Source of the DNA: Fodinibius saliphilus | GTDB lineage: Bacteria; Bacteroidota; Rhodothermia; Balneolales; Balneolaceae | Direction: 5' to 3' | Assembly (NCBI RefSeq): GCF_005869845.1 | Contig: NZ_VAWF01000001.1 | Location: forward strand, 1,834,414-1,898,413 | Length of the DNA: 64,000 bases | Shown here: positions 56,387 to 64,000 of the stretch, one piece after another | Layout: every line of letters begins with the position of its first letter | Numbering within the stretch: the first letter of the stretch is position 1 | Notes under the pieces: generated by a model | Databases searched by the model: none | The model's input: the letters and a program-made list of their open reading frames with translations, nothing else | What the model was told of the DNA's origin: nothing | Made by a program: the position numbers and the translations under genes

Positions 56387-59300
56387 TTAGTCGATGTGAA
56401 CTTCAAGGCCAAGACCCATCATTTCGCGTAGCAGTACCTTAAAGGATTCTGGAACGTCACCTTCGGGCAAGTTTTCACCTTTTACAATAGCTTCATAAAC
56501 TCGCGATCGACCTTTCACATCGTCACTTTTAACAGTAAGCATCTCTTTGAGTATACTGGAAGCACCATAAGCATATAGTGCCCAAACCTCCATTTCACCG
56601 AGACGCTGTCCACCAAACTGAGCTTTACCGCCCAACGGCTGCTGAGTAATAAGCGAATACGGTCCAATTGAACGAGCATGCATCTTATCTTCAATCAAGT
56701 GATTGAGTTTAAGCATGTAGATATAACCTACAGTAGATTTCTGATCCATTGGCTCACCAGAACGGCCGTCGTATAATGTTACACGTCCGTCGCGGGGCAG
56801 CCCGGCTTCTTCCATCATGTCTTTAACTTGTTCTTCACTGGCACCGTCAAAAATGGGTGATGCAAACTTGACACCCAATCGCTTAGCAGCCCATCCCAGA
56901 ATGGTCTCATAAATTTGACCAAGATTCATTCGGGAAGGTACACCAAGTGGGTTCAAACAAATATCAACGGGGGTACCATCTTCCATGTAAGGCATATCCT
57001 CTTGTGGGACTACCTTGGCGATTACACCCTTGTTACCGTGTCGTCCTGAAAGCTTATCACCAACCTGAAGCTTACGCTTCTTGGCAACATAAACTTTTGC
57101 TTTCTGGATAATTCCAGGGGGTAGATCATCGCCTACCTGAATCTGATATTTGCGTCGTTTGGCTTCTGTATCAATTTCTCTTCGCAGTTCCCTATAATTT
57201 TTAAAGAGTAATCGCACATGTTCAACCAATTCATCATCAGTTGCCCAAGCGATGTTCTCATTAATATTTACGGGATCAAGTTCTTCAAAGTCTGATTTAC
57301 GATATTTCTGTCCTTTTTCAATAAGTTCTACGCCACTAAAGTCGTAAACACCCGGTGAGGTTTTATCACGAAGCAACGTATATAGCTTATCAACCATTTG
57401 GCTATTAAGTTCGTCAACCTTCTTCTGGTGACGCTCATTTTCAAGCTCAACCTGCTTCTTCTCCTCTTTACGGGAAATCTGTTCATCACGCTTACGGCTA
57501 AAGAGTTTGGTATCAATAACAGTACCAGAAACTCCTGGTGGAACTTTCAACGACGCATCTTTCACATCGCCGGCCTTATCACCGAAAATTGCTCGAAGCA
57601 ATTTTTCTTCGGGAGTAGGATCAGTTTCACCTTTGGGCGTAATCTTACCGACCAGTATATCACCGGGATTAATCTTAGCACCGGTTCTAATAATTCCCTG
57701 CTCATCAAGATCCTTAGTAGAATCTTCACTCACGTTAGGAATTTCACGTGTCAGTTCTTCTTCACCACGTTTAGTATCACGAACTTCTTGTTCAAACTCT
57801 TCAATATGGATGGATGTGTAGATATCATCCTGCACTACACGTTCACTTACTACAATGGCATCCTCAAAGTTATATCCTCTCCATGGGACAAATCCTACTA
57901 ATAGGTTACGCCCAAGTGCAAGTTCACCTTGGTCAGTAGCACAACCATCAGCCAGAGTCTGTCCTTTCTTAACTTTATCACCAACTTCTACAATAGGAGT
58001 TTGGTTGATTGTTGTGTCCTGATTAGTGCGTTCAAACTTGGTAAGATTATACTTCTTAATACCTTCGTCGAAATAGCATTGCTGCTCCATATCCGTACGA
58101 TCGTACTTCACATGGATCTCTTTGGCAGATACGTATACGACTTCACCATCTTCTTCTGCAGCAATAATTGCACGAGAATCTTTCGCAGCTCTGTGCTCAA
58201 GACCTGTACCGACAACCGGTGCTTCCGGGCGAAGCAATGGTACTGCCTGTCGCTGCATGTTTGCACCCATAAGGGCACGGTTCGCATCATTGTGCTCCAT
58301 AAATGGAATAAGTGCTGCAGCAACCGAAGTAATCTGGTTGGTAGAAACATCCATATAGTGGATCTCTTCCGGCTCTGCCAATCCAACCTCACCATCACGG
58401 AAACGAGAGAAGATATTATCATTTTTGAACACCCCGTTTTTCTCGAGAGGGGCATTGGCCTGAGCAATAACGGTTTCATCTTCCTGCTCAGCAGATAGAT
58501 ATTCTATCTCTTCTGTAACCTTTCCATCTTCAAGCTTACGATACGGAGTTTCAATAAATCCGAAGTCGTTAACTTTGGCATGCACACAGAGCGAAGAAAT
58601 CAAGCCAATATTGGGGCCCTCTGGTGTTTCAATAGGACATAAACGACCATAGTGCGTATAGTGGACGTCACGAACCTCAAAGCCAGCGCGTTCACGAGTT
58701 AGACCTCCTGGCCCTAATGCCGACATACGACGCTTATGCGTCAATGTAGCGATGGGGTTGGTTTGATCCATAAACTGCGACAGCTGGTTGGTACCAAAGA
58801 ATGTATTGATAACAGAAGAAATGGTACGAGCATTAACTAAATCTTGTGGGGTTAACTGCTCGGCATCGCGTGAATTCATTCGTTCTTTTATAGTACGCGA
58901 CATTCGAGCCAACCCAATAGAGAACTGCTGCCCCAGCTGCTCACCAATAGTACGAACACGTCGGTTACTCAGATGATCAATATCATCCACCTGAGCTTTC
59001 ATATTTTTAAGTCGGATAACCTCTTTGATAATAGCTACGATATCTTCCTTCACCAAGTAGCGGATATCCATATCCACATCCACTTTCAATCGTTTATTCA
59101 AACGATATCGTCCTACTTCTCCAAGGTCATATTTTTTATCACTAAAGAATAAACGTTCAAGCACTTGTCGTGCTGTTTCTGGATCCGGCATCTCACCAGT
59201 TCGAATCTGCTTATAAATTTCTCCAAGAGCAGACTCTTCATCGTGTGTCGGATCTTTACGAAGCGTATTCATAAATACATCGCGTTCAGAATCCTCAGGC

Positions 59301-60220
59301 TCCATTGTTTGAACCCGAACTTTTTCAACATCAGCTTCTTGAAGCAAACCGTAATCATCTTCAGTGAGCTCATGGTCAATTTCCAGAAGCGTGTTACGAG
59401 TCATCGCCTCAGTAACTTCTCCAGTCTCATCGTCTACAACTTCTTCGACTTTTTCTTCAACGATATCAACCGCAAGACGCTTGCCTACAAGCTCATCGTT
59501 ATATTGCTTTTTATCTTCAAGTTCTATGACTTCAGAATTACCGAATAAGTTATACAGTTCTTCGTCAGTAGAATATCCAAGCGCTCTAAGTAGAGTCGTA
59601 AATGGAACCTTCTTTTTTCTATCAATATAAGCCCATAATACATCACGGATATCGGTAGAAAACTCTATCCAAGAGCCTTTAAATGGAATTACTCGCGCGT
59701 TATATAACTGCGTGCCGTTAGGGTGTACATTCTGTCCAAAAAATGCACCTGGCGAACGGTGTAGCTGACTTACGATTACACGTTCGGATCCATTTATAAT
59801 AAAGCTACCCTTTTCAGTCATCCAAGGGAGATCGCCAAGAAACACTTCTTGCTCAATCGTTTCTGTTGTTTCGTCATCGTCATCAACAGCAGAAAGACGA
59901 ATCTTTGCCTTTAAGGGTACAGCATAAGAAAGGCCACGTTCCTGGCATTCCTTCATACTATATTTAGGAGTATCCACACTATAATGCATGAACTCCAAAA
60001 TATGTGTTTCCCGGGAATCTTGAATTGGGAAATTTTCGTTAAAAATCTTTTGAAGACCTTGATTCTTACGATCTTCAGGTGCCACATCCAGTTGGGTAAA
60101 CTGTTCGAACGATTCTAATTGGATATCCAGAAAATCAGGATAGTCCAGAACATGTTCAGTACTGGCAAATGACAAGCGGTCGGTGAAAGGGATTTTCTCC
60201 ATTTTACTCTGTTTACTCAA
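56387..60220 (-). CDS. rpoB: RNA polymerase beta subunit
   Basis: A 1277-residue subunit of RNA polymerase, slightly shorter than E. coli (1342), as usual in the FCB group. The rifampicin-pocket region is recognisable (FFGTNQLSQFMDQTNP, HKRRMSALGPGG), as are the GRHGNKG and KIT-PKGETDPTPEEK blocks and the C-terminal GGKAQFGGQRLGEMEVWAL, broken here by Gly-rich turns. It starts with TTG at 60220 with AAGGAG 8 nt before it; an ATG six codons later lacks a Shine-Dalgarno. The gene follows rplL after a 162-nt gap that carries a hairpin (60323-60353). Confidence 0.97.
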   Translation of the reverse strand: MSKQSKMEKIPFTDRLSFASTEHVLDYPDFLDIQLESFEQFTQLDVAPEDRKNQGLQKIFNENFPIQDSRETHILEFMHYSVDTPKYSMKECQERGLSYAVPLKAKIRLSAVDDDDETTETIEQEVFLGDLPWMTEKGSFIINGSERVIVSQLHRSPGAFFGQNVHPNGTQLYNARVIPFKGSWIEFSTDIRDVLWAYIDRKKKVPFTTLLRALGYSTDEELYNLFGNSEVIELEDKKQYNDELVGKRLAVDIVEEKVEEVVDDETGEVTEAMTRNTLLEIDHELTEDDYGLLQEADVEKVRVQTMEPEDSERDVFMNTLRKDPTHDEESALGEIYKQIRTGEMPDPETARQVLERLFFSDKKYDLGEVGRYRLNKRLKVDVDMDIRYLVKEDIVAIIKEVIRLKNMKAQVDDIDHLSNRRVRTIGEQLGQQFSIGLARMSRTIKERMNSRDAEQLTPQDLVNARTISSVINTFFGTNQLSQFMDQTNPIATLTHKRRMSALGPGGLTRERAGFEVRDVHYTHYGRLCPIETPEGPNIGLISSLCVHAKVNDFGFIETPYRKLEDGKVTEEIEYLSAEQEDETVIAQANAPLEKNGVFKNDNIFSRFRDGEVGLAEPEEIHYMDVSTNQITSVAAALIPFMEHNDANRALMGANMQRQAVPLLRPEAPVVGTGLEHRAAKDSRAIIAAEEDGEVVYVSAKEIHVKYDRTDMEQQCYFDEGIKKYNLTKFERTNQDTTINQTPIVEVGDKVKKGQTLADGCATDQGELALGRNLLVGFVPWRGYNFEDAIVVSERVVQDDIYTSIHIEEFEQEVRDTKRGEEELTREIPNVSEDSTKDLDEQGIIRTGAKINPGDILVGKITPKGETDPTPEEKLLRAIFGDKAGDVKDASLKVPPGVSGTVIDTKLFSRKRDEQISRKEEKKQVELENERHQKKVDELNSQMVDKLYTLLRDKTSPGVYDFSGVELIEKGQKYRKSDFEELDPVNINENIAWATDDELVEHVRLLFKNYRELRREIDTEAKRRKYQIQVGDDLPPGIIQKAKVYVAKKRKLQVGDKLSGRHGNKGVIAKVVPQEDMPYMEDGTPVDICLNPLGVPSRMNLGQIYETILGWAAKRLGVKFASPIFDGASEEQVKDMMEEAGLPRDGRVTLYDGRSGEPMDQKSTVGYIYMLKLNHLIEDKMHARSIGPYSLITQQPLGGKAQFGGQRLGEMEVWALYAYGASSILKEMLTVKSDDVKGRSRVYEAIVKGENLPEGDVPESFKVLLREMMGLGLEVHID

Positions 60221-60228
60221 AGGAACCT

Positions 60229-60234
60229 CTCCTT
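60229..60234 (-). promoter_or_regulatory. Shine-Dalgarno deciding TTG start of rpoB
   Basis: AAGGAG read on the minus strand, 8 nt before the TTG at 60220. The alternative in-frame ATG at 60202 has no such element, so the TTG start is preferred. Confidence 0.8.
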
Positions 60235-60322
60235 TAAAATTAATTAGATGGTGATGAGCATAATTTGCCGCTTCTAATACACTTTATAACAAGTGAAATA
60301 CTAGCATGCAAATAGACGCCAA

Positions 60323-60353
60323 TAGCCAATACCGCACAAGACGATATTGGCTA
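60323..60353 (-). promoter_or_regulatory. Hairpin in the rplL-rpoB gap
   Basis: A perfect 9-bp stem TAGCCAATA / TATTGGCTA (60323-60331 with 60345-60353) lies about 30 nt after rplL on the minus-strand transcript, with no T-run. In E. coli the equivalent gap holds an attenuator and an RNase III site that balance ribosomal protein and polymerase output; a similar role is inferred here. Confidence 0.5.
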
Positions 60354-60382
60354 ATGACAAATTATAAGATATTGAACCTTAA

Positions 60383-60754
60383 TTATTTAAGTTCAACTTC
60401 AGCACCGGCATCTTCAAGCTGAGACTTAAGATCTTCAGCTTCATCTTTAGAGATACCTTCCTTAATTGGGTTTGGCGCATTATCAACCAATTCTTTAGCC
60501 TCTTTAAGTCCGAGACCAGTAATTCCGCGAACTTCCTTAATAACGGCAATCTTCTTGTCGCCAGGACCGTTCAGAACTACATCGAATTCGGTTTGTTCTT
60601 CTTCGCCACCGCCTTCGCCGCCACCAGCTGCTACAGCTACACCAGCAGTCGCAGGCTTAATGTCGTATTCTTCCTCTAGGAAGTTAGCGAGTTCGTTTGC
60701 TTCTTTTACAGTTAAGTTGACTAATTGTTCAGCTAATTCTTTAACGTCAGCCAT
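60383..60754 (-). CDS. rplL: 50S ribosomal protein L7/L12
   Basis: A 123-residue stalk protein: an N-terminal dimerisation helix region (about 1-35), a flexible Ala/Gly/Glu hinge ([14 protein letters not shown], about 40-53) and a C-terminal domain ([24 protein letters not shown]) that recruits translation GTPases. GGAG lies before the ATG. It is 56 nt after rplJ in the same operon. Confidence 0.97.
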   Translation of the reverse strand: MADVKELAEQLVNLTVKEANELANFLEEEYDIKPATAGVAVAAGGGEGGGEEEQTEFDVVLNGPGDKKIAVIKEVRGITGLGLKEAKELVDNAPNPIKEGISKDEAEDLKSQLEDAGAEVELK

Positions 60755-60810
60755 TTGATTATTCTCCGATTGATCTTTTGAATTGAAAATTCGTTGTGTT
60801 GTTGTATGTA

Positions 60811-61335
60811 TTATTCGTCGCCTTCTTCGGCGATTGTTTCAACGGCTCCGGCGATATTTCGACCGGGAGCTTGTAGTGCACTAACCACATTAGAAACAGG
60901 AGCAAGCAAGAGACCAACAATGTCTCCAATAACTTCACTCTTAGACTTCATTGCAGCCAAGGTTTCCAGCTCATCCTCACCGTAATAATCCCCATCGATG
61001 ATTGCAGCTTTAAACTTAGGCTTTTCTGTTTCCTCAAATAACTTTTTAATCACTTTAGCGGGTGCGGCAAGCTCTTCTTCTACAAAGGCAAAACCATTTT
61101 GTTCAACCAAGTGGGGATACAAATCTTCGTACCCTCCAACTTCGTCCATGGCTCTTTTAACCAAAGTATTTTTATATACTTTGTATTTAATATCGCCTTC
61201 GAAGAATTCGCCACGCATAGTGTTGATTTCCTTTACTGTCATACCCGAATAATTGGTGATATAGACCGCACCAGAGTTATTCAGATCGTCAGTAATTTTT
61301 TCAACAGTTGCTTTCTTTTCTGCTAATGTTGGCAT
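60811..61335 (-). CDS. rplJ: 50S ribosomal protein L10
   Basis: A 174-residue stalk base protein that anchors L7/L12 dimers and binds 23S rRNA. Typical opening ([20 protein letters not shown]), [11 protein letters not shown] and a C-terminal helix (about 140-174) that carries L12 dimers. In many bacteria L10 (with L12) represses its own message; the 24-nt gap upstream here leaves little room for a leader, so any control site would be within rplA. Confidence 0.95.
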   Translation of the reverse strand: MPTLAEKKATVEKITDDLNNSGAVYITNYSGMTVKEINTMRGEFFEGDIKYKVYKNTLVKRAMDEVGGYEDLYPHLVEQNGFAFVEEELAAPAKVIKKLFEETEKPKFKAAIIDGDYYGEDELETLAAMKSKSEVIGDIVGLLLAPVSNVVSALQAPGRNIAGAVETIAEEGDE

Positions 61336-61359
61336 TATTCAGTTCCTAGTTTTAAATCT

Positions 61360-62058
61360 TTATGCAGAAATTACAGATGAACGACTCAATGGAATACTTG
61401 GGCCCATGCTGGAGCTCATAAACGCACTTCTGATATATAAACCTTTAGCAGAAGCGGGTCGAAGCCGCATAACCTCTCGTATAAATTCCAAAGCGTTTTC
61501 ACGAAGTTCACTAGCATCAAAGCTAACCCGTCCTATTGATGCATGTAGAATACCGTAGTCGTCTACACGAAAATCAATTTTACCGGCCTTTGCTTCTTTA
61601 ATAGCATCAGTCACATCGTTGGTAACAGTTCCACTCTTAGGGTTGGGCATCAGTCCTCGTGGACCTAAAATACGTCCAAGCCTTCCGATTTTTCCCATAA
61701 CATCAGGAGTGGCAACAATTACGTCAACATCTGTCCATCCATCTTCAATTTTCTCAATATACTCATCAAGACCTACATGATCTGCTCCGGCCTCTTCAGC
61801 TTCTTCTTGTTTAGCTTCGCTTACCAAAGCTAAAACACGTATCTCTTTTCCCGTACCATTTGGCAGGGTTACAGATCCGCGCACCATTTGATCGGCATGT
61901 CGGGGATCAACTCCCAGACGCAAGTCCAGATCAACGGATTCGTCGAAATTAGCCTTAGAGGTTTTCTTCACAAGATCACAAGCTTCAGCCAGAGTATATT
62001 CCAACTCGGGATCAATGAGCTTTGCGGACTCTTGGTACTTCTTTCCTCGTTGTGCCAT
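61360..62058 (-). CDS. rplA: 50S ribosomal protein L1
   Basis: A 232-residue large-subunit protein of the L1 stalk, involved in E-site tRNA release. Diagnostic segments: [47 protein letters not shown] and the C-terminal [17 protein letters not shown]. It follows rplK after 15 nt. L1 usually autoregulates the rplKA unit by binding its own mRNA; no such site was identified. Confidence 0.96.
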   Translation of the reverse strand: MAQRGKKYQESAKLIDPELEYTLAEACDLVKKTSKANFDESVDLDLRLGVDPRHADQMVRGSVTLPNGTGKEIRVLALVSEAKQEEAEEAGADHVGLDEYIEKIEDGWTDVDVIVATPDVMGKIGRLGRILGPRGLMPNPKSGTVTNDVTDAIKEAKAGKIDFRVDDYGILHASIGRVSFDASELRENALEFIREVMRLRPASAKGLYIRSAFMSSSMGPSIPLSRSSVISA

Positions 62059-62073
62059 AAATTAATTTACCTT

Positions 62074-62505
62074 CTATTTATCTCTTTGCACTCGAAGCCC
62101 CATACTTCGGGCAGTACCTGCAATCATTTCAGCAGCATTTTCTACCTCAAAAGCATTAAGATCCTGCATTTTTTGTTCTGCTATATCTTTGCACTGAGTC
62201 CAGGTGACGCTACCAACTTTCGTTCTATTGGGCTCGCCAGAACCTGATTTAATCCCAGCAGCTTGCTTTAACAGAACTGCAGCAGGTGGAGTTTTAGTTT
62301 TGAATGTAAAAGACTTGTCCTGATACACAGTAATTTCAACCGGAATAATAGTACCGGCGTCTTCCTGAGTAGCAGCATTAAAAGCCTTACAAAACTCCAT
62401 AATATTAATTCCAGCCTGACCCAATGCGGGTCCGACGGGAGGAGCAGGGTTTGCCTGTCCACCTCGAATCTGGAGCTTAAGTACTTGATCTACTTTTTTT
62501 GCCAT
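62074..62505 (-). CDS. rplK: 50S ribosomal protein L11
   Basis: A 143-residue large-subunit protein at the GTPase-associated centre. The N-terminal domain has the proline-rich [19 protein letters not shown], the site where thiostrepton-type antibiotics act with 23S rRNA; the C-terminal RNA-binding domain includes [21 protein letters not shown] turns. It lies 74 nt downstream of nusG on the minus strand. Confidence 0.96.
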   Translation of the reverse strand: MAKKVDQVLKLQIRGGQANPAPPVGPALGQAGINIMEFCKAFNAATQEDAGTIIPVEITVYQDKSFTFKTKTPPAAVLLKQAAGIKSGSGEPNRTKVGSVTWTQCKDIAEQKMQDLNAFEVENAAEMIAGTARSMGLRVQRDK

Positions 62506-62579
62506 TTTAATTTACTGCTTGTACTTATGTTTATTTGCCGCGTAATAGCTCACTTTTGCATCAAGTGATTTTAAAGTGG

Positions 62580-63146
62580 TTAAGTTGCAGGTTCTACCTG
62601 GTTCACATCAACTTCAACCGGGGTCTTTCGACCAAAAATACTTACCATGACACGTAACTTGAGTTTATCAGTATTAACCTCTTGTACAGTGCCATCAAAA
62701 TCCTTAAAGGGTCCATCAATAACTTTTACAATATCTCCTTCATCATAGGGGATCTCAATCTTACCCCCCTCTTCAGCGGAACCTTCACCTTCACGAACAC
62801 GACCAAGTATTCTATTCACTTCGGCCTTACGTAGTGGCTTTGGCACATGATCGTTCTTACCGCTTTTAAGGAATCCAATTGTAGACGGAGCCCCCTGAAT
62901 AAGATTATTTACCTCCTCATCATATATGGTCTTAAGCAATATATAGCCTGGAAAGAAATTCTTTTCACGTGTTTTCTTCTTACCAGAACGTATTTCAATA
63001 ACAGTTTCTGTAGGTATTAACACCTCAGTAATCTTATCTTCCAGCCCTTGCATTTCGATCTCTCGATCCAAATAGCGCTTAACCTTCTTTTCGTGACTGG
63101 AAAAAACACGAACTACATACCATTTATGCTGATCTTCTTGTGTCAT
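62580..63146 (-). CDS. nusG: Transcription factor NusG
   Basis: A 188-residue elongation factor with the NGN domain (WYVVRVFSSHEKKVKRYL at the N-terminus, FFPGYILL) and a C-terminal KOW domain (VKVIDGPFKDFDGTVQEV, about 135-188). It binds RNA polymerase and links to Rho or ribosomal S10. The start codon overlaps the secE stop (ATGA), showing translational coupling. Confidence 0.96.
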   Translation of the reverse strand: MTQEDQHKWYVVRVFSSHEKKVKRYLDREIEMQGLEDKITEVLIPTETVIEIRSGKKKTREKNFFPGYILLKTIYDEEVNNLIQGAPSTIGFLKSGKNDHVPKPLRKAEVNRILGRVREGEGSAEEGGKIEIPYDEGDIVKVIDGPFKDFDGTVQEVNTDKLKLRVMVSIFGRKTPVEVDVNQVEPAT

Positions 63147-63325
63147 TGATAAATTGCCTCTAATACCGTGCTGTATACTTGGTCAACCGCAAATATAAAT
63201 GCGGAAAGGAGTATAGTGAAGACGACGACGACAATAGTATAATCAACCAATTCTTGCTGGTCTGGCCAAGAGACTTTTCTCATCTCTTTTCGTACGTCTT
63301 CTATAAATTCTTTAATCTTATCCAT
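63143..63325 (-). CDS. secE: Preprotein translocase subunit SecE
   Basis: A 60-residue single-span SecE of the short bacterial type. An amphipathic helix (KEFIEDVRKEMRKVSWPDQ) is followed by one membrane helix (about 30-52). SecE stabilises SecY in the translocon. It overlaps nusG by 4 nt (ATGA) and follows tRNA-Trp, the standard order tuf-trnW-secE-nusG. Confidence 0.95.
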   Translation of the reverse strand: MDKIKEFIEDVRKEMRKVSWPDQQELVDYTIVVVVFTILLSAFIFAVDQVYSTVLEAIYQ

Positions 63326-63350
63326 GTATATATAATCAGTTCAATTCTTG

Positions 63351-63423
<73 letters not shown>

Positions 63424-63431
63424 ATACGCAG

Positions 63432-63463
63432 AGAGAATAGACTCTCAGACGAGCCTATTCTCT
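63432..63463 (-). other. Hairpin between tuf and tRNA-Trp
   Basis: A perfect 9-bp stem AGAGAATAG / CTATTCTCT (63432-63440 with 63455-63463). In transcript order it follows tuf and directly precedes the tRNA, with no T-run on that side, so an RNA-processing site is more likely than a terminator. On the opposite strand a T8 tract follows, but no gene reads that way. Confidence 0.5.
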
Positions 63464-63494
63464 TTGCAAATTTTTTTTAGTACTGTTGAGCAAC

Positions 63495-64000
63495 CTAGTC
63501 CTTAATTTCAGTCACAACACCAGCGCCTACTGTGCGGCCGCCCTCGCGGATCGCAAAGCGCAGGCCTTCTTCCATCGCTACCGGCTGAATCAGCGTAACA
63601 TCCATTGTTACGTTATCGCCCGGCATCACCATCTCAACGCCGTCAGGCAACTCACAAGAGCCCGTCACGTCGGTGGTACGGAAGTAGAACTGCGGACGGT
63701 ATCCGTCGAAGAATGGGGTATGTCGCCCACCTTCATCCTTACTCAACACATATACCTCACATTCAAACTCCTTGTGGGGCGTAATTGAGCCAGGCTCACA
63801 GAGTACCATTCCGCGCTGCAGATCTTCCTTGTCAACTCCACGCAACAGAATTCCGGCATTATCTCCGGCCTGTCCCTCGTCGAGCATCCGGCGGAACATC
63901 TCAATACCGGTTACTACACTATCCATCGGATCTTCAATAATTCCGACAATTTCAATCTCATCATTGAGCTGAATCACACCACGCTCAATTCGTCCGGTCG
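63495..64000 (-). CDS. tuf: Elongation factor Tu, 3' part (cut by window edge)
   Basis: The open frame runs to the window edge and encodes the C-terminal ~168 residues of EF-Tu, domains 2 and 3: [42 protein letters not shown] and the terminal [15 protein letters not shown]. The GTPase domain lies beyond the edge. Its codons are notably C/G-ending compared with neighbouring genes, as expected for the most highly expressed protein. It precedes trnW-secE-nusG. Confidence 0.97.
   Translation of the reverse strand, partial: TGRIERGVIQLNDEIEIVGIIEDPMDSVVTGIEMFRRMLDEGQAGDNAGILLRGVDKEDLQRGMVLCEPGSITPHKEFECEVYVLSKDEGGRHTPFFDGYRPQFYFRTTDVTGSCELPDGVEMVMPGDNVTMDVTLIQPVAMEEGLRFAIREGGRTVGAGVVTEIKD

Noticed and set aside
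63432..63480. Plus-strand rho-independent terminator (stem plus T8)
   Set aside because: No plus-strand gene lies upstream; all genes in the area are on the minus strand. The hairpin is better read in the tuf-trnW transcript.

Overview
The window is a chromosomal segment of a low-GC Gram-negative bacterium. Lipoprotein signal peptides, two TonB proteins, a tripartite RND efflux set, RlpA and HflKC all imply an outer membrane. The archaeal/eukaryal-type ProS, carotenoid genes, serC beside a DUF1015 gene, TPR-anti-sigma and CHAT proteins, and RpoB/RpoC lengths of 1277/1442 residues suggest the FCB group, most likely Balneolota/Rhodothermota. This placement is inference. Shine-Dalgarno sequences are used by many but not all genes, and TTG starts are common.

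Layout. (1) 1-5225: an accessory module. It has two near-identical tandem small lipoprotein genes with the stump of a third copy, a 1079-residue TPR-CHAT caspase-like protein with a C-terminal membrane anchor, and a convergent TPR protein built like an anti-sigma factor. A bipartite 30-nt element (TGTAACAAA, 12 nt, TACTCTTGT) occurs twice upstream of the lipoproteins and once upstream of the anti-sigma-like gene, as if all belong to one regulon. I see no sigma-factor gene here. (2) 5316-14512: a TlpA-like lipoprotein, secreted GH3 hexosaminidase, S9 peptidase, DinB-fold protein, CrtZ, and a TetR-UbiB pair. (3) 14534-24862: hflKC, an RsbU-like phosphatase, bacilliredoxin, sodA, a SthA-like flavoprotein, DUF429 and aspS. 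(4) 25495-28572: a NarL-type regulator and a convergent PAS histidine kinase, then tRNA-Met. (5) 28755-38390: proS followed by a compact run (PAP2-like, nnrD/E, VanZ-like); two paralogous tonB genes sharing an almost identical central block; Nudix and DUF1844; DUF1015-serC; rhomboid. (6) 38556-51853: tRNA-Thr, rlpA, crtI, an amidase lipoprotein, an FSA-type transaldolase, an MFP-RND-RND efflux operon and a YtxH protein. (7) 52006-64000, minus strand: the classic tuf-trnW-secE-nusG-rplK-rplA-rplJ-rplL-rpoB-rpoC cluster, with tuf cut by the window edge.

How parts work together. HflKC, bacilliredoxin, SOD, TlpA and the transhydrogenase-like enzyme are housekeeping redox and quality-control functions. 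crtZ and crtI show a carotenoid pathway whose genes are not clustered. The best candidate for an undescribed system is region 1: the shared promoter-like element ties an anti-sigma-like TPR protein to exported lipoproteins next to a presumably periplasmic, membrane-tethered CHAT protease. The architecture and motif copies are read directly from the sequence. The functional link is inference.
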